A DNA stretch of 64,000 bases from positions 62,001-126,000 of the forward strand of contig NZ_CP104285.1 in the NCBI RefSeq assembly GCF_025244905.1. Reading direction: 5' to 3'. The notes beneath the pieces are model-generated. The model saw only the letters and a program-made list of their open reading frames with translations, searched no databases and was not told the origin of the DNA. Both the position numbers and the translations under genes were made by a program. Shown piece by piece: positions 10,493 through 18,046 of the stretch. Origin of the DNA: Enterobacter mori (GTDB lineage Bacteria; Pseudomonadota; Gammaproteobacteria; Enterobacterales; Enterobacteriaceae). Position 1 is the first letter of the stretch, and the number at the start of each line of letters is the position of its first letter.

Positions 10493-10891
10493 ATGCTGCA
10501 TATGCTGGATACAAACATCGTAAGCCATCTTGTGAGGCAACACCCCGAGGTTCTAAATCAATATTCGCGTATTGCGCCCGAAAAAATGTGTATTTCAAGC
10601 GTAACGGAGGCTGAATTACTTTACGGCGTAGCCAAAAAGCAAAACAACCAACTGCACAAAACCATAGTGGAATTTCTAAAAACCATCACCATTTGCGACT
10701 GGGACAGTGAAGCCGCAGCCGCCTACGGCGAGCTTCGTGCAGTGATGGAAAAGAAAGGGAAGGTGATGGGCGATCTCGACCAGCTGATTGCTGCGCATGC
10801 CATCAGCCGGGGTACGACGATTGTCACCAACGATCGCGCATTTGGGATGGTGCAAGACCTTAGAATAGAGGACTGGACTACCGCAGCCTGA
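10493..10891 (+). CDS. vapC: VapC toxin, PIN-domain ribonuclease
   Basis: A 132-residue PIN-domain protein. The four acidic metal-binding positions are in place: Asp6 in MLDTNIV, Glu41 in SVTEAELLYG, Asp96 in MGDLDQLIAAHA and Asp114 in VTNDRAFG. The enteric VapC family cleaves initiator tRNA-fMet; that target is assumed from the family. ATG 10493 or 10502 could serve as the start. The gene is intact and directly downstream of vapB, so the module is probably functional. REP sequence follows immediately. Confidence 0.88.
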   Translation: MLHMLDTNIVSHLVRQHPEVLNQYSRIAPEKMCISSVTEAELLYGVAKKQNNQLHKTIVEFLKTITICDWDSEAAAAYGELRAVMEKKGKVMGDLDQLIAAHAISRGTTIVTNDRAFGMVQDLRIEDWTTAA

Positions 10892-10899
10892 TGCCCATC

Positions 10900-10972
10900 G
10901 CCCGGTGGCGCTTTGCTTACCGGGCCTACAACACCTCCGCGCGTAGGTCGGGTAAGCGCAGCGCCACCCGGC
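10900..10972. repeat. REP/BIME element, two inverted units
   Basis: A unit starting GCCCGGTGGCGCTTTGCTTAC is followed by its inverted partner, which ends GCGCAGCGCCACCCGGC. This is the paired REP arrangement found between enterobacterial genes. Close relatives occur at 13758, 28308 and 44054 in this window. It separates vapC from nlpA. Confidence 0.85.
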
Positions 10973-11079
10973 AATAGGCCGCATATAACTTATCCTTCTT
11001 ATTGATTCCTTTTCGTTTTTTAGCGCGCCGTCGCGTTGTCGATATAGTCTTCAAAACGTCTAACAAAAGGAACTGTCTC

Positions 11080-11880
11080 GTGAAACTTCGACTGGGTGCG
11101 CTTCTCCTGACTGGCCTGCTGCTCGCGGGCTGTGACCAAAGCAGCAATGATGCCAAACACATTAAGGTCGGCGTGATTAACGGTGCCGAGCAGGACGTGG
11201 CGGAGGTCGCTAAAAAGGTGGCAAAAGAGAAATACGGTCTGGACGTGGAGCTGGTGGGCTTTAGCGGATCGCTGCTGCCCAACGATGCCACTAACCAGGG
11301 GGAGCTGGATGCCAACGTCTTCCAGCATCGCCCGTTCCTTGCAGAAGACAACAAGGCACATGGCTATAAGCTGGTAGCCGTGGCGAACACCTTCGTCTTC
11401 CCGATGGCCGGCTACTCCCGCAAGATCAAATCGGTGAATGAACTGAAAGACGGCGCAACTATTGCCATTCCAAACGACCCAACCAACCTCGGTCGCGCGC
11501 TGCTGCTGCTGCAAAAAGAGAAACTGATTGTCCTGAAGCCGGACGTTGGCCTGCTGCCGACGGCGCTGGATATCACCGCAAATCCTAAAAATCTGAAGAT
11601 TATGGAGCTGGAAGGCGCGCAGCTGCCGCGCGTGCTGGACGATCCGAAGGTGGATGTCGCCATTATTAGTACCACCTACCTCCAGCAAACCGGCCTGTCA
11701 CCGGTTCATGATAGCGTCTTCATTGAAGATAAAAATTCGCCGTATGTGAACATTGTCGTGACGCGTGAAGACAAGAAAGATGCGGAAAACGTGAAGGAAT
11801 TCATACAGTCGTATCAGTCGCCAGAGGTGGCAAAAGCGGCCGAAACGATCTTCAACGGCGGCGCGGTGCCAGGCTGGTAA
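11080..11880 (+). CDS. nlpA: NlpA, inner-membrane lipoprotein 28 (MetQ-like)
   Basis: A 266-residue lipoprotein starting at GTG 11080, with AAAAGGA nine bases upstream. The signal peptide ends LLAGC with Cys18 lipidated. Asp at +2 predicts retention in the inner membrane, as known for NlpA. The mature part starts DQSSNDAKHIKVGVINGAEQ and is a MetQ/NlpA substrate-binding fold, with PNDPTNLGRALLLLQ and the C-terminal FNGGAVPGW characteristic of the family. It is a paralogue of the methionine-binding protein MetQ; a role in methionine uptake or vesicle formation is known only from relatives. It stands alone, without permease or ATPase genes. In E. coli nlpA also lies near selC. Confidence 0.93.
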   Translation: MKLRLGALLLTGLLLAGCDQSSNDAKHIKVGVINGAEQDVAEVAKKVAKEKYGLDVELVGFSGSLLPNDATNQGELDANVFQHRPFLAEDNKAHGYKLVAVANTFVFPMAGYSRKIKSVNELKDGATIAIPNDPTNLGRALLLLQKEKLIVLKPDVGLLPTALDITANPKNLKIMELEGAQLPRVLDDPKVDVAIISTTYLQQTGLSPVHDSVFIEDKNSPYVNIVVTREDKKDAENVKEFIQSYQSPEVAKAAETIFNGGAVPGW

Positions 11881-12002
11881 AAAAACCGGGAAAAACGCGG
11901 TTGCTTTAACTGGCCCAATTCCATCGATCATCGCCCTTTAGCCCACATCGTAACACGTGGTCACGGGCTATTCTCCTTATCACACCAACCGGAGGATAGC
12001 CC

Positions 12003-12782
12003 ATGAACATTACTCAGATTCGCAATGCCACTCAGCTGATTACCTACGCGGGAAAACGTTTTTTAGTTGACCCCATGCTTGCGCCGAAAGGTGCTTACCC
12101 GGGTTTCCCGGGTACGGCGCATTCAGATATTCGTAACCCGACCGTTGAACTACCTGTTGAGGTTACTACGCTGCTCAATGCCGATGCGGTGATTGTCACC
12201 CACACGCACGACGATCATTGGGATCAAACCGCCATTGCACTGATCGCCAAAGACAAACCTATTTATGTACAAAACGACAGCGACGCCGCGCTGCTGCGCA
12301 GCCAGGGATTTACCCACCTGACGGTGATGACCGAAGAGACCGTATTTGATGACGTAAGCATCGTGAAAACCCACGGCGGCCAGCATGGTACTGACCGCGC
12401 TTATGCGGTGCCGGAGCTGGCGGAGCGCCTGGGCGAGGCCTGCGGTGTGGTCTTTCGTCATCCTGACGAAAAGACGCTTTATATCGCTGGGGATACCATC
12501 TGGCGCGAAGAAGTGGCGACCGACATGCAAAAGCACCAGCCGGACGTCGTGGTACTGAACGCCGGTTACGCGCATGTGATTGGTTTTGGCCCTATTATCA
12601 TGGGCGAGCAGGATGTGCTGAACGTGCATTTTCTGCTGCCACAGGCGCAGATTGTGGCGACCCATATGGAGGCCATTAACCACTGTCTGCTGACCCGTCG
12701 TGCACTGCGTGAATACGCCGAAGCCAACCAGTTTAGTGATGCGTTGAGCATTCCCCAGGATGGTGAAAGCATTATATTCTGA
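12003..12782 (+). CDS. Metallo-beta-lactamase-fold hydrolase (UlaG/YtnP-like)
   Basis: A 259-residue MBL-fold enzyme. The metal-binding signature HTHDDHWD lies at residues 67-74 (His67, His69, Asp71, His72). Further ligands are likely in THGGQHGTD, IAGDTIW and ATHMEAINH. It lacks a signal peptide, so it is cytosolic. The fold group includes lactonases and phosphodiesterases; the substrate is not recognisable. It is preceded by CGGAGG and followed after 25 bases by a GlxA-type regulator in the same direction, suggesting a two-gene operon in which the regulator may control the hydrolase. Confidence 0.82.
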   Translation: MNITQIRNATQLITYAGKRFLVDPMLAPKGAYPGFPGTAHSDIRNPTVELPVEVTTLLNADAVIVTHTHDDHWDQTAIALIAKDKPIYVQNDSDAALLRSQGFTHLTVMTEETVFDDVSIVKTHGGQHGTDRAYAVPELAERLGEACGVVFRHPDEKTLYIAGDTIWREEVATDMQKHQPDVVVLNAGYAHVIGFGPIIMGEQDVLNVHFLLPQAQIVATHMEAINHCLLTRRALREYAEANQFSDALSIPQDGESIIF

Positions 12783-12807
12783 GCACCACAAAGGGAAGGA
12801 GAGAGTG

Positions 12808-13761
12808 ATGTCACTATTACATGTTGCCATTGTCGCGGTGGATGGGTTTAGCCCATTCCACTACTCCGTTCCCTGCATTTTGTTTGGCGATACGGTATCG
12901 GGCGAAAAGCGCTTCAATGTCACGATTTGCGCTGAAAAACCAGGGTTTCTGACATCAAAAGACGGTTTTTCACTCAATGCTACGCAGGATTACTCCGCCA
13001 TTGAGCAGGCTGACATTGTTGTCGTGCCCTACTGGCAGCACGTCCTGGAGCGTCCGCCCCAGACGTTGATCGACAGCCTGGTTCTTGCAAATCACAGGGG
13101 CGCAGAAATTGTCGGGCTGTGTCTGGGATCGTTTGTGCTGGGCTATGCGGGCATTCTCGACGGCAAGCGCGCTGCTACACATTGGGAGTTTGAACGTCAG
13201 TTTCAGTCGCTCTTCCCGAACGTCCAGTTGGATATCAATGCGCTCTACGTGGATGACGGCAATATCATCACCTCTGCCGGAACCGCGGCTGCGCTGGACT
13301 GCTGCCTGTATATCATTCGTCAGCGCTTTGGCAGCGTGGTCGCCAACCAGATAGCTCGTCGGATGATTGTTCCGCCCCACCGCGAGGGCGGACAGGCGCA
13401 GTTTATCGCCCAGCCGGTACCCAAAGATACCCGTGATGGACGCATTAACTGCCTGATCGACTATCTACAGCAGCACATCACCGAACCGCATAGTCTTGAC
13501 TCGCTGGCGGACGTGGTCTCGATGAGCCGCCGCACCCTGACGCGTCATTTTGTTAAAGCCACGGGGATGAGCGTCGCCGACTGGCTTACCGCCGAGCGCC
13601 TGCGGCGCAGCCAGATCCTGCTTGAAGCCGGAAATATGCCGATTGAGCGCGTGGCTGAACTGGTGGGATTTAATTCCGCCGTCACCTGGCGACAGCAGTT
13701 TAAAGCGCGTTTTGGGGTGAGTCCTGTGGAGTGGCGGAAGACGTTTCGGACTCGTTTGTAG
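12808..13761 (+). CDS. GlxA-type AraC-family transcriptional regulator
   Basis: A 317-residue two-domain protein starting at ATG 12808 after AAGGAG. Residues 1 to about 190 form a DJ-1/PfpI-like class I glutamine amidotransferase fold, with the nucleophile-elbow region IVGLCLGSFVLGYAGILDGKRAATHW (Cys in GLCLGSF). Residues about 215-317 are the AraC helix-turn-helix pair, with LDSLADVVSMSRRTLTRHFVKATGMS and the signature VAELVGFNSAVTWRQQFKARFGVSPVEWR. Such proteins are generally activators sensing a metabolite through the first domain. The stop codon TAG lies within the start of a REP unit, so the last residues may have been altered by REP insertion. Confidence 0.88.
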   Translation: MSLLHVAIVAVDGFSPFHYSVPCILFGDTVSGEKRFNVTICAEKPGFLTSKDGFSLNATQDYSAIEQADIVVVPYWQHVLERPPQTLIDSLVLANHRGAEIVGLCLGSFVLGYAGILDGKRAATHWEFERQFQSLFPNVQLDINALYVDDGNIITSAGTAAALDCCLYIIRQRFGSVVANQIARRMIVPPHREGGQAQFIAQPVPKDTRDGRINCLIDYLQQHITEPHSLDSLADVVSMSRRTLTRHFVKATGMSVADWLTAERLRRSQILLEAGNMPIERVAELVGFNSAVTWRQQFKARFGVSPVEWRKTFRTRL

Positions 13762-13787
13762 GCCGTGTAAGCGCAGCGCCACCCGGC
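13758..13787. repeat. Single REP unit overlapping a stop codon
   Basis: The sequence begins GTAGGCCGTGTAAGCGCAGC and ends GCCACCCGGC, a REP half-element matching those at 10.9 and 28.3 kb. Its first bases include the TAG stop of the upstream regulator gene. It fills the gap between two convergent genes. Confidence 0.75.
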
Positions 13788-13789
13788 AT

Positions 13790-14878
13790 TTACCCCAGCC
13801 TCTCCACCTTCGTTTCCCCTTCCACCATCGACAGCTGATATAGCGAGAAAGATCGCTGCTTCTCAATCAACTTCGCCAGCTCCGGCGAGTGGCTGGTGAG
13901 CCAGATTTGCGAGTAGCGGCTGGCCTCGGCGATTAAGCTCGCCAGCGCGGGCAGCATCTGCGGGTGCAGGCTGTTTTCCGGTTCGTTCAACGCGATAAAC
14001 GCCGGTGGGCGCGGGCTGAGCAAGGCCACCGCCAGGCACAGAAAACGCAGGGTGCCGTCGGAGAACTCCGCCGGTTCCAGCGGCCTGCTCAGGCCCTCGC
14101 GCTGCATCATCATGCGAAAACGTCCGCCGGTGTTGTCGCTGTAAAACACGCAGCCGGGGAATGCCTGGTCGAGAATGCGCATCAGCAGCATTTCATCGCC
14201 AATTTCCACGATGGTCTGAAACGCCGCCGCCAGGTTTGCGCCGTCGCTGGCCAGTACCGGGGAGCGGAAACCCACCTGAGGCGCGCGCATCGCTGAGCCG
14301 ATTGATACAGAAAACTCGTGATAAAAGCGCCAGTTACGCAGCGACTCGCGCATCTGCGACACTTCCGGGTAAAGATGCGGCTCGCCGAGCTGTCCGAACA
14401 CCGATTCGTTCTCATACAGCGTGCCGCTGTGGGTGACTTTCTCGTGATGCACGTTATTCAGAAATACGGCCTGATTTTTACGCTTCATCAGCTGTGACGA
14501 CGGGCGGCGGTATTGACCGCTCAGCCAGATGGACTCTTCTTTGATCACCGGATCGAGCTGAAACTGTGAGGGATAAGGAAGTTTTTCGACAAAGCCTACC
14601 TGCAGTTCGTATTCGTAGGTCTCTGTTTCCACCGCCAGATTCATCCGCCGCAGCTGGTCGCTGCGGGTTTTGCCTGCCCAGAACACCTTCAGAATGCCGC
14701 CCTCGTTCGCCAGCGCATGGGAAAATTGCCCCTGGGCGGCGCTGTGCATCAGGTATATCGCTTTGTAGATATTGGATTTACCGGTACCGTTCGGCCCGAA
14801 GACGATGTTGAGCTGCTCCAGCTCCAGCGACATATCGCGGATGGAGCGGTAGTTTTGAATGTGCAGGGTGTTGATCAC
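13790..14878 (-). CDS. Orphan AAA-family ATPase (RecF/OLD-type, AAA_15/21)
   Basis: A 362-residue protein opening MINTLHIQNYRSIRDMSLEL, the typical first strand of RecF/SMC-like ATPases. Walker A is GPNGTGKS at residues 28-35. An ABC-signature-like region, EFSDGTLRFLCLAVALL, lies near residue 270, a Walker B region FIALNEPENSLHP near 300, and the H-loop LTSHSPELAKLIE near 330. No TOPRIM or nuclease domain is attached and no partner gene is adjacent, so it is unlike OLD, Gabija or PARIS pairs as they stand. It is convergent with the GlxA-type gene and has its own upstream region. Role unknown; DNA metabolism or defence are possibilities only. Confidence 0.8.
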   Translation of the reverse strand: MINTLHIQNYRSIRDMSLELEQLNIVFGPNGTGKSNIYKAIYLMHSAAQGQFSHALANEGGILKVFWAGKTRSDQLRRMNLAVETETYEYELQVGFVEKLPYPSQFQLDPVIKEESIWLSGQYRRPSSQLMKRKNQAVFLNNVHHEKVTHSGTLYENESVFGQLGEPHLYPEVSQMRESLRNWRFYHEFSVSIGSAMRAPQVGFRSPVLASDGANLAAAFQTIVEIGDEMLLMRILDQAFPGCVFYSDNTGGRFRMMMQREGLSRPLEPAEFSDGTLRFLCLAVALLSPRPPAFIALNEPENSLHPQMLPALASLIAEASRYSQIWLTSHSPELAKLIEKQRSFSLYQLSMVEGETKVERLG

Positions 14879-14937
14879 AGGCAGGCCCCTTTCTGCAGAA
14901 TAAACCTGTATATAATCACAGTCTTTTAGATAAAATG

Positions 14938-14968
14938 CAAAAAAGAGACGACAGTGAGGATGTCGTCT
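14938..14968 (-). terminator. Rho-independent terminator after the TudS-like gene
   Basis: On the minus strand AGACGACA and TGTCGTCT form an 8-base-pair stem with a 7-base loop, followed by CTTTTTTG. It lies about 55 bases past the stop of the gene ending at 15025. Confidence 0.75.
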
Positions 14969-15024
14969 AAACGGGGTACTGCTTTGGGCCTCTATGGGTC
15001 AAATGGGCCTTCGCATTTTTATCA

Positions 15025-15984
15025 TCAGGTTACTGCCAGACGCAGACCCAAATCATCAGGATAGGGATCAAAGTAGTTTTGCGTCATCAGATACCGGTCA
15101 GGGTATTCGGCCATGTAGTGTTTCAGCAGCGTCAGCGGCGCGAGGATGGGCAGCAGCCCGTCGCGATAGTGCAGGATCACATCGCGCAGTTCGACGCGCT
15201 GGCGGCTGTTCAGCTGGTTGCGGAAATAGCCCTGAATATGCATCAGCACGTTGGTGTGGTTTTTCCGCGAGGCGGGCTTTTTCAGGATCGTCATCAGCTT
15301 TTCGCGGTACGCCACGAAGAAGGCGTCCAGATCTTCCCATTCATGCAGCGACGCGACGAACGGGCCAATCTCGCGGTAGCCCGCCTGATGGTGCGCCAGC
15401 AGCTGCAGTTTATAGCGGCTGTGGAAATCCAGTAGCCCACGGCGCGTCAGGCCTTTGGCCCGGAGCGTATTCAGCTCGTGCAGGGCAAATACCCGCTCGA
15501 TAAAGTTTTCCCGCAGCACCGGGTCGTGCAGCCGACCGTCTTCCTCCACGGGCAGCCACGGGTAGGTTTCAAGCAGGGCGGCGGTGAACAGCCCGACACC
15601 CTCCTTGCGGCCCCGGTTGCCGTTTTCATCATACAGCCGCACGCGTTCCATGCCGCAGCTTGGTGATTTCGCACAGACGATAAATCCCGACAGATCGCCG
15701 ATTTTTGGCAGGTAGTCCGCCGTAAAGTCGGCCATTTTCTGGGTAATGTCATCATGGGGTGGTTTGCTGAAACGGAGCTGCGTTTCGCTACTGTCCGTCA
15801 GCGTCAGGCGTATGGCCGGGCGAGGCGTTGGCAGGCCAATCGCCATTTCCGGGCAGACGGGTCTGAAACTCACCCACTGGGCCAGTTCATCCATGACAAA
15901 GCCCATACGCTTGTGTCCGCCGTCGAAGCGAACGGCAGACCCGGTCAAACATCCGCTAATACCGAGTACAGGTTTTGTTGTCAT
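15025..15984 (-). CDS. TudS-like (DUF523) [4Fe-4S] protein fused to DUF1722, YbgA-like
   Basis: A 319-residue fusion. Residues 1 to about 150 are a DUF523 domain, the family of 2-thiouracil desulfurase TudS, with cysteines Cys12 (GISGCLTG), Cys44 (RPVCPEMAIG) and Cys110 (KSPSCGM) in the positions that hold a [4Fe-4S] cluster; Cys104 is an additional one. Residues about 180-310 are DUF1722, with HSRYKLQLLAHHQAGYREIG and the C-terminal PYPDDLGLR, as in E. coli YbgA. YbgA-type genes often neighbour the photolyase gene phr, but here the gene is monocistronic with its own terminator. A role in removing sulfur from modified bases is inferred from the first domain only. Confidence 0.83.
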   Translation of the reverse strand: MTTKPVLGISGCLTGSAVRFDGGHKRMGFVMDELAQWVSFRPVCPEMAIGLPTPRPAIRLTLTDSSETQLRFSKPPHDDITQKMADFTADYLPKIGDLSGFIVCAKSPSCGMERVRLYDENGNRGRKEGVGLFTAALLETYPWLPVEEDGRLHDPVLRENFIERVFALHELNTLRAKGLTRRGLLDFHSRYKLQLLAHHQAGYREIGPFVASLHEWEDLDAFFVAYREKLMTILKKPASRKNHTNVLMHIQGYFRNQLNSRQRVELRDVILHYRDGLLPILAPLTLLKHYMAEYPDRYLMTQNYFDPYPDDLGLRLAVT

Positions 15985-16087
15985 GGTGTGGTCCTCCCGT
16001 TCTTACTCTTTAAAACTTACACAGCATGACTAATTTGTCCAAGTATTAGCGGAGTTATTTTTTATTTCCCTTTAAAATCAACGTATC

Positions 16088-16501
16088 TTAACTGCCTTTG
16101 TAAGTTGAATAACCGTACTGGCTCAGCAGGAGAGGGATGTGCAGCTTTTCGTTGGTGCGGGTTACGGTGAACAGCACCGGGATCTCCGGGAAGAAGGTGT
16201 CCAGCTTTTTGCCGTGGAAGTAATCCGCGGTTTTAAAGGTCACTTTATAGACGCCGGGCTGCATATCCTGATCCTGCGGATAAAGTGATTTGATGCGTCC
16301 GTCATGGTCGGTTTTGCCGCTGGCAACTGGGGTCCATGTGTTCTGCTGCTGTTTTTCCAGCGTGACGGTCACGTCCGATGGCGGCATCCCGGTTTGCTGG
16401 TCAAGAATGTGTACGCTCAGCGTACCGGCAGGTGCGGCGCTAAAGGCGGCAGGGGCAAAGGCCATCGAAGCAAGGATTAGCAGAGGGGCAGTTTTTTTCA
16501 T
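16088..16501 (-). CDS. uraH: 5-Hydroxyisourate hydrolase, periplasmic transthyretin-like protein
   Basis: A 137-residue protein with a cleavable signal peptide (MKKTAPLLILASMAFAPAAFSA), so it acts in the periplasm. The mature part is a transthyretin-related domain: GTLSVHILDQQTGMPPSDVTV near residue 26 and the C-terminal LLLSQYGYSTYKGS, a variant of the family's Y-R-G-S end. The enzyme hydrolyses 5-hydroxyisourate in urate breakdown. Active-site His in SVHILD and Arg/Lys near the C-terminus are present, although Lys replaces Arg in the terminal motif. There is no uricase gene nearby. It is monocistronic. Confidence 0.9.
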   Translation of the reverse strand: MKKTAPLLILASMAFAPAAFSAAPAGTLSVHILDQQTGMPPSDVTVTLEKQQQNTWTPVASGKTDHDGRIKSLYPQDQDMQPGVYKVTFKTADYFHGKKLDTFFPEIPVLFTVTRTNEKLHIPLLLSQYGYSTYKGS

Positions 16502-16600
16502 TGTGTTTTCCTGTGGAGTTGTCAGTCACAGGAAAACGTTAGCATTTGTGGCGCGGGAAAATATTCAACTTTTCGTGAAGATTCCCGCAGGAGAAAATGA

Positions 16601-17326
16601 TCAGAGGATAATCACTTCAAGCGATACCTGCTGCTGCCACTGCTCGATCTGTTTTTTGCGCGCGGCGGTGAGTTTACCGCGCGTGACCAGAAGCCAGTGG
16701 CGGTCCGGGAAAATCTCCGGGGCCAGCGTGGCGGGCGGCGTGGGCAAAATATCGATACGGTGACCTTGTCCAGTGCGGGTTAAGGCCTCGAGCCAGACTT
16801 CACACGGGTCATTCAGGTACCAGCCGCTGAGCAGAATGTTGTCGCCCGGCGCTTTTTTATCGCCTTCCAGGCAAAACGAGGTGTAGGCGATGATGATGCC
16901 GTCGAGGATCTCGCGCAGGGTCATGGCGGCGGCGACGTTTGCCGATACCTGACTGCGCAGCGGGCGCAGCACGTTCGCGACCAGTTCTGGTCTTGGGTAC
17001 TCGCGTCCTGCGTCGTAAATCATCTGGCGCAGGGACTCGATTTTGCCGTCCTGCAGGCGCTGTAACATGGTCTGCTGCAGCGTGAGCCAGTTGTTGGTCA
17101 GGCGCGACGTAGGGCGCTCCAGCAGCGGTTTGACCTGGCCAATCGGGACGCCTTTTTTTACCCAGTCGAGGATTTTTAGCGCCTGCTGGACGTCCTCATC
17201 GCTGTACTGGCGGTGGCCGCCCTCCGTGCGCTGAGGCTTGAGTAAGCCGTAGCGCCGCTGCCAGGCCCGCAGCGTAGTGGCGGTGATCCCGCTGAGTCTG
17301 GCGAATTCGCCGATGGAGTAAGCCAT
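16601..17326 (-). CDS. MerR-family regulator, MlrA-like
   Basis: A 241-residue protein with an N-terminal MerR winged helix: YSIGEFARLSGITATTLRAWQRRYGLL at about residues 3-30, then RTEGGHRQYSDEDV. The WQRRYGLLKPQRTEGGHR stretch closely resembles MlrA, the activator of curli and csgD in E. coli. The C-terminal domain has the same length and pattern as MlrA (LREILDGIIIAYTSFCLEG and LLVTRG). It is either MlrA itself or a paralogue; the neighbourhood (blc divergent, uraH downstream) differs from the mlrA locus in E. coli, so a paralogue seems more likely. It would bind DNA as a dimer. Confidence 0.82.
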   Translation of the reverse strand: MAYSIGEFARLSGITATTLRAWQRRYGLLKPQRTEGGHRQYSDEDVQQALKILDWVKKGVPIGQVKPLLERPTSRLTNNWLTLQQTMLQRLQDGKIESLRQMIYDAGREYPRPELVANVLRPLRSQVSANVAAAMTLREILDGIIIAYTSFCLEGDKKAPGDNILLSGWYLNDPCEVWLEALTRTGQGHRIDILPTPPATLAPEIFPDRHWLLVTRGKLTAARKKQIEQWQQQVSLEVIIL

Positions 17327-17443
17327 GTCCGTGTCCAGAGTTGAGGAATACTCTCAATATACTACGAATTTTCGCGGGCGGGATGAAGCGCCGCCGCGGT
17401 GCACTACACTTAACTTCCAACCGTGCAAATGAAAGGAATTCTC

Positions 17444-17968
17444 ATGAAGCTATGGCCTGTTGTGACCGGTGTTGCCATTGCCCTGACGCTGGTAGCCTGT
17501 AAATCCCCCACCCCGCCGAAGGGCGTGCAGCCCATTTCCGGTTTTGACGCCAGCCGCTATCTTGGCAAATGGTACGAAATCGCTCGCCTCGAAAACCGCT
17601 TTGAACGCGGCCTGGAGCAGGTGACCGCCACTTACGGCAAGCGCAGCGACGGCGGCATCAGCGTGCTTAACCGCGGCTACGACCCGGTGAAGAACAAGTG
17701 GAATGAGAGCGAGGGTAAAGCCTACTTTACCGGCGAGCCGACCACGGCCGCGCTGAAGGTGTCGTTCTTCGGCCCGTTCTACGGCGGATATAACGTGATC
17801 AAACTGGACGATAAGTACCAGTACGCGCTGGTCAGCGGCCCGAACCGCGACTACCTGTGGATCCTGTCGCGCACGCCAACCATCCCGGATGCGGTGAAGC
17901 AGGATTACCTAAACACCGCGCGCGGTCTGGGCTTCCGAACCGATCAGCTGGTGTGGGTGAAGCAATGA
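17444..17968 (+). CDS. blc: Bacterial lipocalin Blc, outer-membrane lipoprotein
   Basis: A 174-residue lipoprotein starting at ATG 17444 with AAAGGA nine bases upstream. The signal sequence MKLWPVVTGVAIALTLVACK has lipobox LVAC (Cys19) and Lys at +2, so it is sorted to the outer membrane. Lipocalin motif 1 (G-x-W) is in YLGKWYEIARLENRFERGLE at about residues 41-60. Motif 2/3 elements follow in YALVSGPNRDYLWILSRTP. Blc binds lysophospholipids and is usually expressed in stationary phase under sigma-S. Here it is divergent from the MlrA-like gene. In E. coli blc lies near ampC, so the position differs. Confidence 0.92.
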   Translation: MKLWPVVTGVAIALTLVACKSPTPPKGVQPISGFDASRYLGKWYEIARLENRFERGLEQVTATYGKRSDGGISVLNRGYDPVKNKWNESEGKAYFTGEPTTAALKVSFFGPFYGGYNVIKLDDKYQYALVSGPNRDYLWILSRTPTIPDAVKQDYLNTARGLGFRTDQLVWVKQ

Positions 17969-18046
17969 AGATCGTGCTTTCTTCGTAGGGTTTTACTGGC
18001 TCGCCTGGATAGACTTCCGTTAAAAGCCTAACGGAGGGAAGACGAC

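Noticed and set aside
13790..14878. PARIS, Gabija or OLD-type defence system
   Set aside because: The ATPase has no TOPRIM/nuclease domain and no adjacent partner gene such as a DUF4435 protein or UvrD-like helicase.
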